The notes under the pieces: generated by a model
Told to the model about the DNA's origin: nothing
Database searches by the model: none
What the model saw: only the letters and a program-made list of their open reading frames with translations
Program-made: the position numbers and the translations under genes
Part shown: positions 9,996 to 22,300 of the stretch, one piece after another
How the letters are laid out: every line of letters starts with the position of its first letter
Numbering within the stretch: the stretch's first letter is position 1
DNA from: Mauremys mutica
Lineage: Eukaryota > Chordata > Testudines > Geoemydidae
Length of the DNA: 64,000 bases
Assembly: GCF_020497125.1 (NCBI RefSeq)
Contig: NC_059072.1
Location: 51,308,697 to 51,372,696, forward strand
Direction of reading: 5' to 3'

Positions 9996-11362
9996 AAAAA
10001 CTTCTACTAAGTTGGATAGATAAATCCAGTGCTAAAGAGTTTTTTTTAATCAGAAAATACCACTATGCTAATCATGAGTGATATTTCCAGTGTAGTTTTT
10101 CCTCCTGCAATTGATAGCAAATCAAGGGTGAGCTGGCTCTTTTATTTGAGGTAAAACCTATCCAGAAGTTCTTTCTCTTAAGAAACTTCCCATCAAAGTG
10201 AAAACGCTTTTCTTTTGTCACTGTTATACTTGAGAATAATTGTAAAAAATATTGTTGAGTCTTATAATAGAATTAATTTGGTCCTTGCTGTGCTGTTAAG
10301 TTTTTCAAAGTGGTTGTATAGTAGCTAAGATCTCAACTAGAGATAATTGGTACAGTTGACTTAATTATGTGATTGGCTATGGAGACCCACAATTAATAGT
10401 CATATTTTATTTTTAAAATGTTACTAAAACACTAGGAGAGAAGAGGTTTAGTTTTCATTAGTAAATAAATGATTATTTGCTAATAGAGTTGTAGTGGGTA
10501 TATAGCAAAAATTACATGTCTGGTGTGTAACAACCTCATTAAGGCACACAGTTACTTGTAGCATGGAAAAAGAAAGAATAATACAAGCTAAATAGCTTAT
10601 AAATGCAATGGAAAGGAATGTGCAATGTGTCAAAATCCAAAATGACAACAAAATCACAGATAAACAATGCTGCTGACAACACTATGAGGATTAAAGAGTG
10701 CCTCGGTCAAAAGAAATTGCTTTTTTCTGTAAAGTGACATTGTTTGGACTTTATAATGCAATAAAATTGAATGTGAACAAGATAAATACAGCCAAGTGTG
10801 AGGGCTGAAGTCCATGCTAAGAAAAATGATACCTGGCAAGGCTGGAAAATACTGTCATTCAGAAGTGTATAAAGTGCTGTTCTCTCTCCCTCCGCCCCAC
10901 CCCAATTAGTATTCCAGTGACAGTGTCCCAAGTACAGAGTTAAAACCTGCTCTTCAGAAGGGAAAAATAGAGTTTGAAATGTTTTTTTTATCCAGATGAC
11001 ATGAGGTCATTTGATGGGCTTTTGTGTTATAAATATTTTACTCTGGGAGATAGGTGTGATGCTTCCTTGCTATTAGTGAGAATACAATACTTACTCATTT
11101 GCTGTGCTTGGCCTTCTTGGATAATCTTTACTGCTTGAATGAGAGTAAACATGGAATTTGAAGGGGAAAAACAGTGTCAGTAGCCAAATTTCTCAGCATC
11201 AGCTTAACACCAACCACATGGAATTTCACAGCTACTGTGTCTCTGCTGTTTAATCGCATGTTCCCCTTGAATGACTCTGTTAAGTGATAGAGTAAGGAAT
11301 AATATTGCACTGTAACTCCCAGGCCAATCTTACGTTCCTTTCTTTCTAGAGTGCTTCCAATT

Positions 11363-11572
11363 TAGGCCTGATCTACATTAAATTGGCTTAAGTATGTTCT
11401 TCAGGGGTGTGACCCTGAGCAGTGTAGTTAAGCTAACCTAACCCCCAGTGTAGACAGCACTAGGTTGATGGAAGAATTCTGCTGTTGATCTAGTTACAGT
11501 CTCTCAGGGAGGTGGATTACCTACGCCAATGGGAGAACCCCTCCTGATGGGATAGGTAGTGTTCAAGTGGTT
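11363..11572. repeat. Palindromic DNA-element fragment (possible Harbinger-like)
   Basis: The phrases gatctacattaa, caggggtgtga, ccccagtgtagacagc and gattacctacgccaatggg belong to a family I associate with turtles, whose ends read around gtgtagac. The right end is replaced by an LTR at 11573. The superfamily is a guess. Confidence 0.5.
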
Positions 11573-11950
11573 TGCTGGCCTGTCTTCCCTGGACAATAAA
11601 GGACTAACATGCCATCCAACTCTCTTTCAGGCTCCTCCCTCAGTGTACAGTTTATTAATTCAAATAAAAATCTAGCAAGCTAACACAAAACAAAGTTATT
11701 CCCCAACCATCACAAGCTGCAGGGACTCAGAGGCCTTTCACTCCAGAACTGTCTTCTCCTGTTCCAGGGCCTGCCACATCAGCCAATCTCCCTCCTGTAG
11801 CGCGCGCGCGCTCTCTCTCTCTCTCTCTTAACTGAACCACTTCCTGGCTTTTATAATCACATGATCAGTCTGACTTGGGAGGTAGGTAATGGATCAGTAA
11901 CAGGTCAGGCTGGGCCCAGCATCCCTAAAAGGGCCAGCCACCCTGTGACA
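11573..11950 (-). mobile_element. Solo LTR of an endogenous retrovirus, minus strand
   Basis: On the minus strand it begins TGTCACAGGG (11950) and ends at CA (11574-11573). It is flanked by identical tggtt duplications at 11568-11572 and 11951-11955, the 5-bp size of several retroviral classes. Minus-strand TATAAAA is near 11854-11848 and AATAAA at 11656-11651. A CG then CT dinucleotide run (about 11801-11829) lies in U3/R. No internal viral genes are present. Confidence 0.75.
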
Positions 11951-13865
11951 TGGTTCATCCCACATAACGTCTCCTTCAATATGAAGGGTTCCAAGAAGGC
12001 CATAGTCTCTTAGGGCTTTCTGCAGCCTTATCCAAAAGAAAAAGATAAGGAGTGGCTTGCTCCAGCCAGCCCCGGGGAAAACCATCTGGTGTGTGTATAT
12101 ATAATATAACCTGTCCCAATTACTACTTATTTCTCACCCAGTCACTTGGAGGGCCCTTTGATTTGTATCTGAGCCTTTTCTTCTGGGTTCTCATGAAGAA
12201 GTTCCCTTCCCTCACCCTTCCACCCCTTTAGTCTCCTGTTCTCTAAATGTAAAGGTATATGTTATTGAGCCAGGTGGCCGCCATGAGTTTTATTTAGCCA
12301 CTTTACTGCCTTCAAGTTGCATCAGGTCTCTGCACTCATTTGCATCTAGCTCACCTCAGAAATCTCTGAGACTTTTGCATAGGCTACAGTGATGCCTGCT
12401 GTTATGGAGGAGATTGATCACAGGCAGACTTTCCTGCTGATGAGCTTCATCAACATGCCTACAGGCTCCAGAGGCTGTTTGAGTGTTCAGGCCTGTAAGG
12501 AATGTTGTTTTATCTCTATTTCAGGAACAAATATAAACCAAGAAATTTGTCTTTCACAAGCTCAGCAGGATCAAAATGCTGACTTCATCAGTAGTGTCAG
12601 ACGTCTAAGTGAAGTAAAAGGCTTCAAAAAAACAAATATACTTGCCAGCATGAGAGTCACGGTGGGTAGAATTTCACTATTGGGAACACTGTTGATGCAT
12701 GTTGAATTATGCCATATGTGATGTTGTAGGCTGGCATCCATTCCTTTTGGGTTAACAATTGAAGCAGGAATTCTACACTTGATATTATGCTAGAGACAGC
12801 GGGGACTCATTAGTTGGGGGAATCAGAGGGAAAAGTTGGTAAAAATTCTGGCGATAAGCAAAAATCTTGAGGGAACTGACCAAACCATTGTGCAAGGGGC
12901 TTTCTCTTGTCCTTGAAGTTCCTGAAAATGCTTTGATTGAAAGGAAAAATGAATTGGTGTATATGAGTGAACAGAGTAGTCTAACAGTGTTTGAAAAATA
13001 AGGAATTGATGCGCTGTGTCTCATACCTTCTCAGTTTTACAAAATGGATATAGGTATTTAGGCATGCAACTTTCACTGGCCAGATCCACCGCACAGGTAC
13101 AGGGTGGGTATAATTTGTATATAGCTCTGCACTTATGGGGTTAAGATGTGCCAGAGAGAGGGTGGGGGAGATTCACTTGGCAAAGAAGCTATGTAGAGTC
13201 CGGTTAAGACTTAATAGAAGCTCTGCTGCAGAGAAATGCTGAACTATTGCATTTCCAGGCCAGATTGGCCCTGACCTCTCCTGTATGAGCCTTGTCTTCT
13301 CTTGGTCTGTTGACTTTAATGGACATCAGGTGCTAACCTCTTACAGCTGGAGAGGTCAGCACTTAGTGTATGGGTTAGAGAACAGCCTTTCCTTCTCTCT
13401 CTCCTTCCACCAGCACATGTGAAAAATTCTCCTGTCTAGTTCAGAAGTGAGACAAAAACTGACTGACTGCAGTTTATTTGATTGCAGCACTCTGAATTTT
13501 GCATCCTGGTTAGAATGGTCTCTAGAACAACTTTTTATGTTTGCTTTTAACTGATTCCAGCTAGAAACATCCATTGTGTTTATATCCGTCAGTATTTTAG
13601 CCAAGAATCTGACCGAAGATGATAACCTTGCTGAATTAAAGTAATGAAAGAGGGCGGAGGAGGGGGTACTCTAGTCTCAGCTGTGTATTTGTGCATGTGC
13701 CAGATTTAGTGCAAAACTCATCTCTATGGGTAGCCAGTGCTACACTAGCATGAGGGACTAGGGGTGGGGAAGATACCATTCAGCTTTTTCAGACAATCAG
13801 ATGACAGATTTTGGACAAAGCTAATGACTTTGCCTGCATATTATTTTCAAGTCCTGACTGCTGAT

Positions 13866-15380
13866 TAGGGTTGCCAACTTTCTAATTGCACAGAACTGAA
13901 CACCCTTGCCCTGCCCCTTCTCCGAGGCCCCACTCCATCCCCGCTCCCTCTGTTGCTCCTCCTCCCCCACCCTCACTCACTTTCACTGGGCTGGGGCAGG
14001 GGGTTGGGGTGTGGGAGGGTGTCATAAACAGATAGTTAAGGGTTAAGGTCTGTTTTACCTGTAAAGGGTTAACATGTAGTACCTGGTGACCACCTGACCA
14101 GAGGACCAATCAGAGATAAGATTTTTTCAAATCTCTGTGGAGGGAAGCCTTTGTCTGTGTGAGAACTGTTTTTGGATCTAACAGAGGACAGTCATGTCTC
14201 CAAGTTCTCCTGGAGTAGTTTCTACTAATTAATAGTGAGTATTAATTAGAAAGGCGAATTAGTCTTATGATTTGATTTCTACATTTGCAATTGTGTGTTT
14301 GCTAAAGGAAATGCTTTATTCCTGTTTGCTGATATTGCTTTTACTGAGAAAAGGGGGAGAGGGGATTCTCTCCAGAGATTGATAAGGTTATACCCTATGA
14401 GTGTCCAGCTTGGGCTCATAGAGATTCTGTATTTTCTTTTTATTCTTTAATAAATTCTTTTCTATTAAGGACTTGTTGGTCTTTCCTTGGGTGGATTCTC
14501 AGGGAAAGGGGAGGGGGAGGTATCCCTCTGTAGTTGGATCCCGGTATCTCTCCTAGGAAAAGGGAGGGGGGAGGAAGCAGGGGGAATGGTTTGTTTCTCC
14601 TGGGTGTGAGAACTCCATGGATTTGGGGCTCTTGCAATCCCCTAGGATTTTGGGGAAGGACTGTGTCTCAATTCACATTTCCTAATTGAGTGGTGGCAGC
14701 GAGAAGGAACCCCACCCTAAGGGTTAGGGTGGTGGCAGAATACCTGCGGGTCCCCATCTTTGAACCCACAAGCTCAAAGTGGGGGTGAGATCCCATAGGA
14801 CATGGTGGCAGAATACATGCGGGTCCTCACTTTGAAACCGCCCAGTTTCAAGTGAGGGTAGACTCTGACAGAGGGGCTGTGGGCTCCAGAGTCCAGGGTG
14901 AGGCATGGGTTGAGGGGTTTAGGATGCAGGAGGGGGATCACGGCTGGGGCAGGGGATTGGAGTGTGGAAAGGGGTGAGGGGTGCAGGCTCCAGGGGCAGC
15001 GCTTACCTGAGGTGTCTCCCAGTCAGTGGCGCAGTGGGGAAAAGGCAGGCTCCCTGCCTGCCAGCCCTGGCTTCATGTGGCTCCCAGAAGCAGCCGGCAT
15101 GTCTGGCTCCTAGGTGGAGGGGCTGGGGGGGTTCCCGGCCAATGGGAGCTGTGGAGACAGCACTTGGGGCGTGAGAAGCGTGGCCACCCCTGCACCTAGG
15201 AGCCGGCCAAGCTGGCTGCTTCCAGTAGCTGCACGGAGCCAGGGCAGGCAGGAAGCCTGCCTTAGCCCTGCTGCGCTGCAACCGGGCGTTTAGCGGCCCT
15301 GTCAGCAGTTCTGACCGGAGCGGCTAGGGTCCCTTTTCGACCGGGTGTTCCGGTCAAAAACAGGGTGCCTGGCAACTCTA
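13866..15380. mobile_element. hAT-like element of the TAGRGTTGCC family, split by a solo LTR
   Basis: The ends TAGGGTTGCCAACTTT and GGCAACTCTA are inverted copies. The flanks ctgctgat (13858-13865) and cagctgat (15381-15388) agree at 7 of 8 positions. Without the nested LTR it is about 660 bp and resembles the copy at 549-1165, including ttctaatYgcac near the left end and gggtcccttttcgacc near the right. Confidence 0.8.
14020..14870 (+). mobile_element. Solo LTR of an endogenous retrovirus nested in a hAT element
   Basis: The LTR starts TGTCATAAACAG and ends CTCTGACA, giving the short inverted ends TGTCA/TGACA. It is flanked by identical gaggg duplications (14015-14019, 14871-14875). An AATAAA signal is at 14449-14454. 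No gag, pol or env sequence is attached, so it is a recombined solo LTR younger than its hAT host. Confidence 0.85.
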
Positions 15381-15649
15381 CAGCTGATACAACCTTCTTT
15401 TTTATAGTATTTTAAGTGGTTTGAAGTATTTGTGTGAGCAGATTCTCATCATTCAAAGCGAATATCAGTTCAATATATTATTATTTATTAAAATAACACA
15501 GTTTAAGGTTTGATCCTATAGAAACTTCTGATAATAAGAATGTAATAATTCTGAGTAGGTAAATATTTGTAGGATTGGGCCCTTATTTTGTAAAGAGTCT
15601 TCCAGACACATTCTCTGAGTGCCTTATAGAGCTGAATACAGTTTTAATA

Positions 15650-15745
15650 GTTGGGCCCTGATCCCGCAAATGGATCTGTGTGGATCCCTGCATGTCTGGT
15701 GATCTACCCATGTGGATCCAGTTGCAGGATCAGTATCTTAAAAGC
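15650..15745. repeat. Short imperfect palindromic repeat (ggatcc/gatcaggg type)
   Basis: The phrases gggccctgatcccgcaaatg and gttgcaggatcagtatc lie inverted around a short centre. This matches a dispersed palindromic family also suspected at 34249-34320, 43828-43905 and 51441-51520. Confidence 0.45.
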
Positions 15746-15974
15746 AGACCAGGAGAGAAATGAAGAGGTGCAATGGAAAAGAAAGAACAGAATCTTTTCA
15801 TGTGACTTGAATATGTGGAGCAGGGTGGGCAAATTCACATGGGATTTCTGAGAGTTATTTGAGAAACCAAAAGGCTAGTTAAACGTGGTAAATGAAATCA
15901 AACCCTAGCAACAGAGCAATCAGTCAAATAGCCACAGTATGTGTTAATATAGCAGGGGCATAACAATTTTTTAA

Positions 15975-16165
15975 TAGAAGCAGCAAAGAATCCTGTGGCA
16001 CCTTATAGACTAACAGAAGTTTTGCAGCATGAGCTTTCGTGGGTGAATACCCACTTCTTCGGATGCACTGCTTGCATCCGAAGAAGTGGGTATTCACCCA
16101 CGAAAGCTCATGCTGCAAAACTTCTGTTAGTCTATAAGGTGCCACAGGATTCTTTGCTGCTTCTA
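15975..16165. repeat. Perfect inverted repeat, 93-bp arms, 5-nt loop
   Basis: Arms at 15975-16067 and 16073-16165 are exact reverse complements by my reading, with the centre ctgct at 16068-16072. Lack of mismatches suggests a young or conversion-maintained palindrome. Each arm carries the stem and GAAA of the hammerhead-like fold, but with gaagaagt for gacgaagt. Confidence 0.88.
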
Positions 16166-16197
16166 CAGAACCAGACTAACACGGCTACCCCTCTGAT
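15979..16197. mobile_element. Fold-back Penelope-tail insertion with long target duplication
   Basis: Two tail copies are joined head to head: an inverted copy, a 5-nt centre, then a direct copy ending aacacggctacccctctg. The whole unit is flanked by acaattttttaataga at 15963-15978 and 16198-16213, a perfect 16-bp target duplication. Both halves therefore went in as one insertion. Confidence 0.88.
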
Positions 16198-16275
16198 ACA
16201 ATTTTTTAATAGACCACAAGCAAAACCCAGTCCTGCTTCAAATCCATCAATCGCTTCTCCAACACAGAGCCGCTT

Positions 16276-16324
16276 AGTCTATAAGGTGTGTGTTAGTCTA
16301 TAAGGTGCCACAGGATTCTTTGCT
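16276..16324 (+). mobile_element. 49-bp Penelope-tail micro-insertion with 23-bp target duplication
   Basis: A fragment consisting only of tail sequence (agtctataaggtg twice, then ccacaggattctttgct) lies between two identical 23-bp copies at 16253-16275 and 16325-16347. The duplicated target shows it arrived by retrotransposition, not as a remnant of a larger copy. Confidence 0.85.
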
Positions 16325-16494
16325 GCTTCTCCAACACAGAGCCGCTTCCTCCAGCCTAAAGAGGCCCCCAGACAGACACAAGGAACTAGTCACTTTGCCT
16401 TAACACAATTTCTCACCAAATCAGTTTTTTAACACCCACTGCCTCATCAGTCTCAAATATCTTTCAACTGCTCCATTTGCTCCTCTTCTAGGGG

Positions 16495-16680
16495 AGGCAG
16501 TGTTTTTTGGATAGGACACTGAACTGGGTTCTGTTCCCAACTCTACCACAGCCTGCTGTGTGCTTGTGTCTGCCTCTGTTTTCCCTCCCACCTTTTGTCC
16601 TTCTCTGTTAAGAGGTTTGGGGCAGGGACTATCTCTTACTCTAAAGTGTGGCCCCTGGTCTGTGCTACGAAAATACAACT
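16495..16680 (+). repeat. MIR-like SINE fragment
   Basis: The sequence ggacactgaactggg, ttctgttcccaactctacc and ttggggcagggactatctc follows a tRNA-derived MIR-like SINE plus its 3' LINE-like part. Diverged. Confidence 0.5.
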
Positions 16681-17070
16681 AATCTCTGCCAGGTTGCTGC
16701 TGCCACCACCATTGCATCTCTTGTCATCTGTAGTTGCATGTACACATGCTCACAAAGCTAACTTTGGACTCGTGCAATGCTGCGGTTCCAGGTCCATGCT
16801 TCCTTTCTCCATTCCCTACAAACAGAGCCGGAGGAGGGCGAGGAAGCAGAAGAACTTGCAACTAAGATCACAGGGAGAGGAGGTAGCTTCAGCCTCCAGT
16901 GGAGGGAAGTAGTGGTGCATGGGCAGGCAGCAGATGTTCAGTATGGTAGATGTCCCTCTGCTGTGCCAAGCCACCAAAGGCCATGAGAGGTGACTGAGCC
17001 AGAGTTACACTCCCCCAGGCTACAGCATTGAAAAGTAGGGCACAATATAGTCACCAGAGGTATGTAAGGC

Positions 17071-17463
17071 TATGGCTACACTTGCACTTCAAAGCGCTCC
17101 CGCGGCAGCACTTTGAAGCGCTAAGTGTAGTCAGGTTTCAGAGTAGCAGCCATGTTAGTCTGTATCCGCAAAAAAAACAGGAGTACTTGTGGCACCTTAA
17201 AGACTAACAAATTTATTTTAGCATGAGCTTTCGTGAGCTAAAGCTCACTTGTAGTCAAAACGCCAACGCCGGGAGAGAGCTCTCCCAGCGCTGTCCGTAC
17301 TCCACCTCCCTGTGGGGAATAATGTACAGCGCTGGGAGCCGCGCTCCCAGCGCTGGGGCTTTGACCACACTGGCGCTTTACAGTGCCGCAATTTGCAGCG
17401 CTGGAGAGGGTGTGTTTTCACACCCTGCTGCAGCGCTGCAAATTTGCAAGTGTAGCCATGGCC
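17071..17463. mobile_element. Long-ended palindromic DNA element (possible Harbinger-like), interrupted
   Basis: The ends AAGGCTATGGCTACACTTGC and GCAAGTGTAGCCATGGCCTT are inverted copies. The interior is full of short palindromes around cagcgctg and agcgctccc. A Penelope-type tail is inserted at 17134-17249. A 3-bp flank (taa/tta) is suggestive but not conclusive. The element at 59550-60350 is related. Confidence 0.65.
17134..17249 (-). mobile_element. Penelope-like tail insertion, second tail type
   Basis: Flanked by tgtagtca at 17126-17133 and 17250-17257. On the minus strand it reads gtgagctttagctcac, cgaaagctcatgct, ttgttagtctttaaggtgcc, aagtactcctg and ends agactaacatggctgc. It parallels the 4624-4730 tail but with a different stem and 3' part. 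Confidence 0.8.
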
Positions 17464-17700
17464 TTAGTGTAGGTAAAGTGGTATTTGGGGGATTTCTTTT
17501 TTGGAGGTTGAGGTGCACATGTAGTAAGAGGGAAGCCTTTTAACGGTGTGAAGACACAGCAAAGAAGTTCTTTTCTTTTCTTTTCTTTTCTTTTCCCCTT
17601 AAGTGATGACTTTAACTGAAACCTAAAGAAGTTTTGTGGCTTTGGTGTTTGTATCCCAATTGCATTATTTTTGTCAGTGCAGACTCATGATTTTCTCAGA

Positions 17701-17701
<1 letters not shown>

Positions 17702-17731
<30 letters not shown>
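17702..17731 (+). repeat. (CA)n microsatellite
   Basis: An uninterrupted CA dinucleotide run of about 14 units. A (TTTTC)n run lies close by at about 17570-17595. Confidence 0.95.
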
Positions 17732-17735
<4 letters not shown>

Positions 17736-19279
17736 CATTGGAAATGACAGCAGATGCTTCTTCTCACAAACTTCTTAGAATCAATTTTAGGAAATCTATT
17801 TGGTTTCTCACACAGTTTATGAAGTGAAAGTTGCAACATCAACTGACTCCCCAACAAAAAGCAAAGGCTTTACTTGTCAGCTAGAGCCCAGCCCTTACAG
17901 GCTTAGAAGGAAGAGGGATGGTAAACTTCCTTCCTCTATTTTCCCTGGTGCATGAGACAAGGACCATCTGCAGCAAATATATTGCAATGCACAAGAGAGG
18001 CTGACACTTTGTGTGTGGTGTTCTCATCAGAAACGAAACAGCATATTTTGCAAGTGATTTTTTTTTAGGTTTCTTCAAAATGCTTAGCAGCTTTTTTGTT
18101 GCATTTTATTTCCTTAAAATATTGAAAGTTCGCTCTCTATCAAATGTGCCTTACTTAAGTTTCAAAGTACTGACTGCAGTTAAAAAACTATGAATTTTTA
18201 GCTACTTTACAAAATCATATGGCAAATTCCTGCCACAAAAAGCTTATATGCAGCAAGGGAAGAAAGGATTGGAAAGAAAGGATGATGCATTAAAGCTGTA
18301 CCATGGATTGGTCAAGATTCTTGTGTCCCTGCCTCAAGACATTGAGCACCACCTTGGCATAATCCTTGCGAGAGTCTACTCTTTAGGGATGAACCCAAGT
18401 GCTCTTTCCACAAATGCCTTCACTGTAGCCTGCTTTTATATATCCACCACAAACATAGAACATTAAGTAGTAACCAATTCTAAATGACTGAGAGAATACT
18501 ATAAATGTAGAAAACAACGCTAAACTTTTTAAAAGCAGATTGACTTTTCTGTGTGTAATAGTTTGGGGATTTTTGTGCTTTACTTTAAATTCTCTGTCTC
18601 TCTGCAATGCACTTTTAGTTTCCTTTGAACAGTGCTGCTAGGAACACACACTGGTTGTATTGAATCTGACCTTGATGCAAGACCTCTGTTAGAATTCTGC
18701 CAGTATTCTGGGAATGGAACAGGCAAATGTGCTGGCTCAGTAGGACAGGTGGCGGCCTCCTTTCTTCTCCCTGATACTTTACAGAATAACCCTTTGCCAG
18801 ATGTATCAAGGTACAATTTTGTTCCATCTGTGTTCCAAAAAGATTTCTGTTTTTTTCTCCACTGCATGTTAGTTTTAGTTGTTACTTTTCCTGAAAAGTT
18901 TCTAATGTTAAAACTTACCTTTGGAAAAATGAGATCTATTAAAAAAATTAAGTGTTTCTCCCCTACCCCAAGAATGTATCACATCCAAGAAATTTAGTGT
19001 CAAACAAAATCAGCCACAATAATAGAACAAAACAAAAATGTGACCGGATATGTTGGTTTTCGAAGAGCAAATTACAGTCAGTACTATTTGTTACTGTTAC
19101 ACTGAAAGTGAAAAGATCGGTATATTGCTGCAGTTATTGTCTTTGAGTTAATTCCAATCAGTTTCTGATTTTTATTTCAACTACATTGTAAATGCAGAGT
19201 CACTTTTGGTAGCCTTCATAACCTAAGGACACTTCTATTAAACAAGTGCCATTGACGGAATGGTCCTTGTCATTCTAGG

Positions 19280-19385
19280 GGAGGTTTTCAAAAGCAACAA
19301 AAGGATTCAGGAGCACAAGTTCCATTGATTCTCAGGGGAACTGATGTTCCTAAATCCCTTAGGTGCTTTTTGAAATATCCTCCCT
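19280..19385. repeat. Imperfect palindromic repeat fragment
   Basis: The sequence ttttcaaaagcaac, ttccattgattctc, and tgctttttgaaata are arranged as an imperfect palindrome around a ccattgatt core. It looks like an old dispersed sauropsid element. Confidence 0.4.
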
Positions 19386-22300
19386 ACTTAATGATTTTGT
19401 TAGCCCCACATCTTTACAAAAGAATTAGTTGAAAAATAAATACTCAACTCATTTGCTTATGGATGATTTAACTATCATTAGCAAATTATTCTCTTACTCA
19501 AATATTTATATTAACCTTCTTCCTCTTGCAAAAATGACAATTGTTTGAGTTGTTATAGCTCTTTTCCTTGTAATAGACCTAAACTAGGATAGTCTATATT
19601 TCATTGGAGGAAGACAGGCGATATAAAATCACTAAATTAAACTTCAGTATATTAATTACATTTCTAAAAATAATAAATAAAAATATATATGCTTAACTAT
19701 TGTTCATAGTGCTACAAGTTCAGGCTGTGTGGTATGTGGTAACCTTCTGGGCTTGCTTTGTTAGGCACCTAGACTCACAGGCTGTTTACAAGTGGGAGAA
19801 ATTATGGCCCTTGGGAGCCATATAACTCAGTGACTCTGAGAGCATTAGAATTCTTTAAAGAGAAATTTGGCAAGAATTTAAACTTTAGAAGTGAGATTGG
19901 GTGTTCTATCTGTGCAAAGGCCACAAAGCATACAACGTGTCCCTGCAGCAATCCAGCATGTAGGGTTCTGAAAGACCTCATTCTGTGGCAGGTACTTGTG
20001 TATATCCAACTTCCACTGAATCCCATGAGTTGTGTGCAAAGTTGAGGGTGGAATATGTAATAATATGCTATTTTGACACAAGCAAGTTTCTTTCAAAAGT
20101 TTTAGTCTCAGTATCTCTGTGTGGAGGGCAGAATTTTTGAAACTGATGCTGTTTTAGCCACTGAAAACTTGAACCTTTTGTTTTTCCCTGAGACAATTAC
20201 AACAACAAGAAAAAAGTCCCTCTTAAATTTCTGGTGTGTGAAATTATACAAGCAAATAGTTTTCTGAATTACCCAGTTAATTCCATTAATGTTCCACACC
20301 AGTCTTGGTCATATACCGAAACGACAGTTTAACACTGATTAATTCAATATTTGTATGTTTCATTTTACCTTTGATTTTCTTCCTTACAATACAGAACGTA
20401 ACTAATCTGAAATGAAACAGAGTATTTCTTTTGTTTTTACAAATACTTTGGAACTTTGTTGGCTACAGAGTTGGGTAATTCTTGTTAGCTGATATTTAGT
20501 GCTGGGGACAGGTCTTGTATGACATTTTAAAATGGGCATGAGATTAAAATAAAATGTTTCCCTAGGCTAAACTATTACTACTTGATGTATCTGTTCTAAA
20601 AGAGTTTATCATGCTGCTTCAGAATCCAAACCTGAGACTTTTAGGTTAAGACTCAGAAATGGATTTTAAATTCTAGTGGTTGTTTACAGCTAATTGCTTC
20701 TGAAGATAAGTGCAACAAGATCACAAGGCCGGACAGTACATTATATCCTAATTGGACGTATTCATTGCCTACAGGGAATCAGACAAATAAGTGTAGTTGA
20801 GAGGCTGTAAAACGGACACTTAATTTGCAGTTGGGATTTAGAGATTATTGCAGTTCTTTGGCTGGGGTAGTAGCTCATCTATGTACGTGTGGTTTCCTTT
20901 TTCCTTTAGTGTAGGTATCTTTGTTTCGTCTGCCTCTCTGACTTTCGATTCTTTTCTACACATGTTAAGATTCATGTCATATGACTACTATTCTTGTAAG
21001 TAGCCTTCTGAAATGCCCCACCAGTCAATTGATCCAGTAGCATATTCTGGTTTAGCTGTATCCTAATACCGGTATGTTTCTTGTGGTTGCAAAATCAAGC
21101 CCCAAAAGATTATTAGCAGTTCAGGGAATCAAATCACATTCTCCTAATGTTAATAAGCTAGTATCACAACTGGCTTGATCTTATTTGGCATGTTAATTCA
21201 GGACCTAGAATCCTGTGTGCATAGGGTGATCAGGAGCCCAACTGATATCTGCTGTGTGAATGAACATCTAATTTATGATTTCTGGATAATTGGGTTTTCT
21301 CGCTATTTGGCTTTTGATTTGACTTTTGGATTTTGATCACATTTTATTTTGTCAGGCTTTTTAAAAAACTGTAAATATCATACTAAGGGCTAAATTGTGT
21401 TTATCTGAATAGCATCGCCCAGGAGTAGCCCTGGGAGAGGCACTGAGATTCTGAGGTACAATTTCTTCCCTGTTTCTTGTGAGGGGAAGTACTTCACTGT
21501 ATCCCTTCCCATGCCAACCCCCTTATACTTGGCCAGATATTCTAGGGTGTGTGGGGGGAGGAGGAGGGACCTAGCCCACTTGCTCATATCAGAGAGCAGG
21601 GTCTGTACTCCACACCAGACCTGGACCCACAGTCCAGGTGGAACTTATTCACTGCCGCAAAGGGGTGAGGTGTCATAACTCCCCACCTCAATCAAGTAAG
21701 ACATGGGTGCTGTCATGTTGCATCTGTGAATATACTTCGAAGTTTTTTTGTTTTTTTTTAAATCCACGATAGAGAATACAGTCCTCTTTGATGTTGTGCT
21801 TCACAAAATGTTACTTGCTTCAAAATGTGCATCTGACACATCAACTTTGCAGGGCTTGAGAATTTAACAAACACAGTATTAGCTGGAGGATTACCTGATA
21901 GCTAAAGGTAGAGGCTTAAGACAATGAAGGGCAGAGGTCTATTAGCTAGGTCCAGGGACAACCCACTGGTGAGAAGCTGTACTCTCTTGATAAGAGTAGG
22001 TACTAAGAAGAGGGAGGATGCATAGGTTTCTAACTTTGTTGTCTGTGGACCCTTTTGGGGGCTCCATCTCACATATTTCTAGCTAGTAGGTACCCTGTTA
22101 ATTGGAAGCCCACCCCTTCTAGCTGCTAGATGTCTTTCTTTTCTTCCTTCCACTTTGCCAGAGTTGCATCTGTGAGGTTAGAGTCTTTACTCTTGGCTGA
22201 AGCGGAGAGGGATCTGAGAATAGGAAAAAGGTCTCCCCTACACTCTCTCTCTCTTTCCCATTCTCCATTTTTGGATCTCATCCTTTGTGAATAACTTCAT

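Noticed and set aside
12389..12721. 110-residue open frame with non-repetitive composition
   Set aside because: I considered an unrelated exon or retrocopy but recognised no family and saw no matching splice context; a search would be needed.
14449..14454. Polyadenylation signal of a host transcript
   Set aside because: It lies within a solo LTR at the position expected for the viral signal; no host terminal exon is visible.
15924..16303. Two open frames with the same predicted protein on opposite strands
   Set aside because: They are the two arms of the perfect palindrome of the Penelope tail, not genes.
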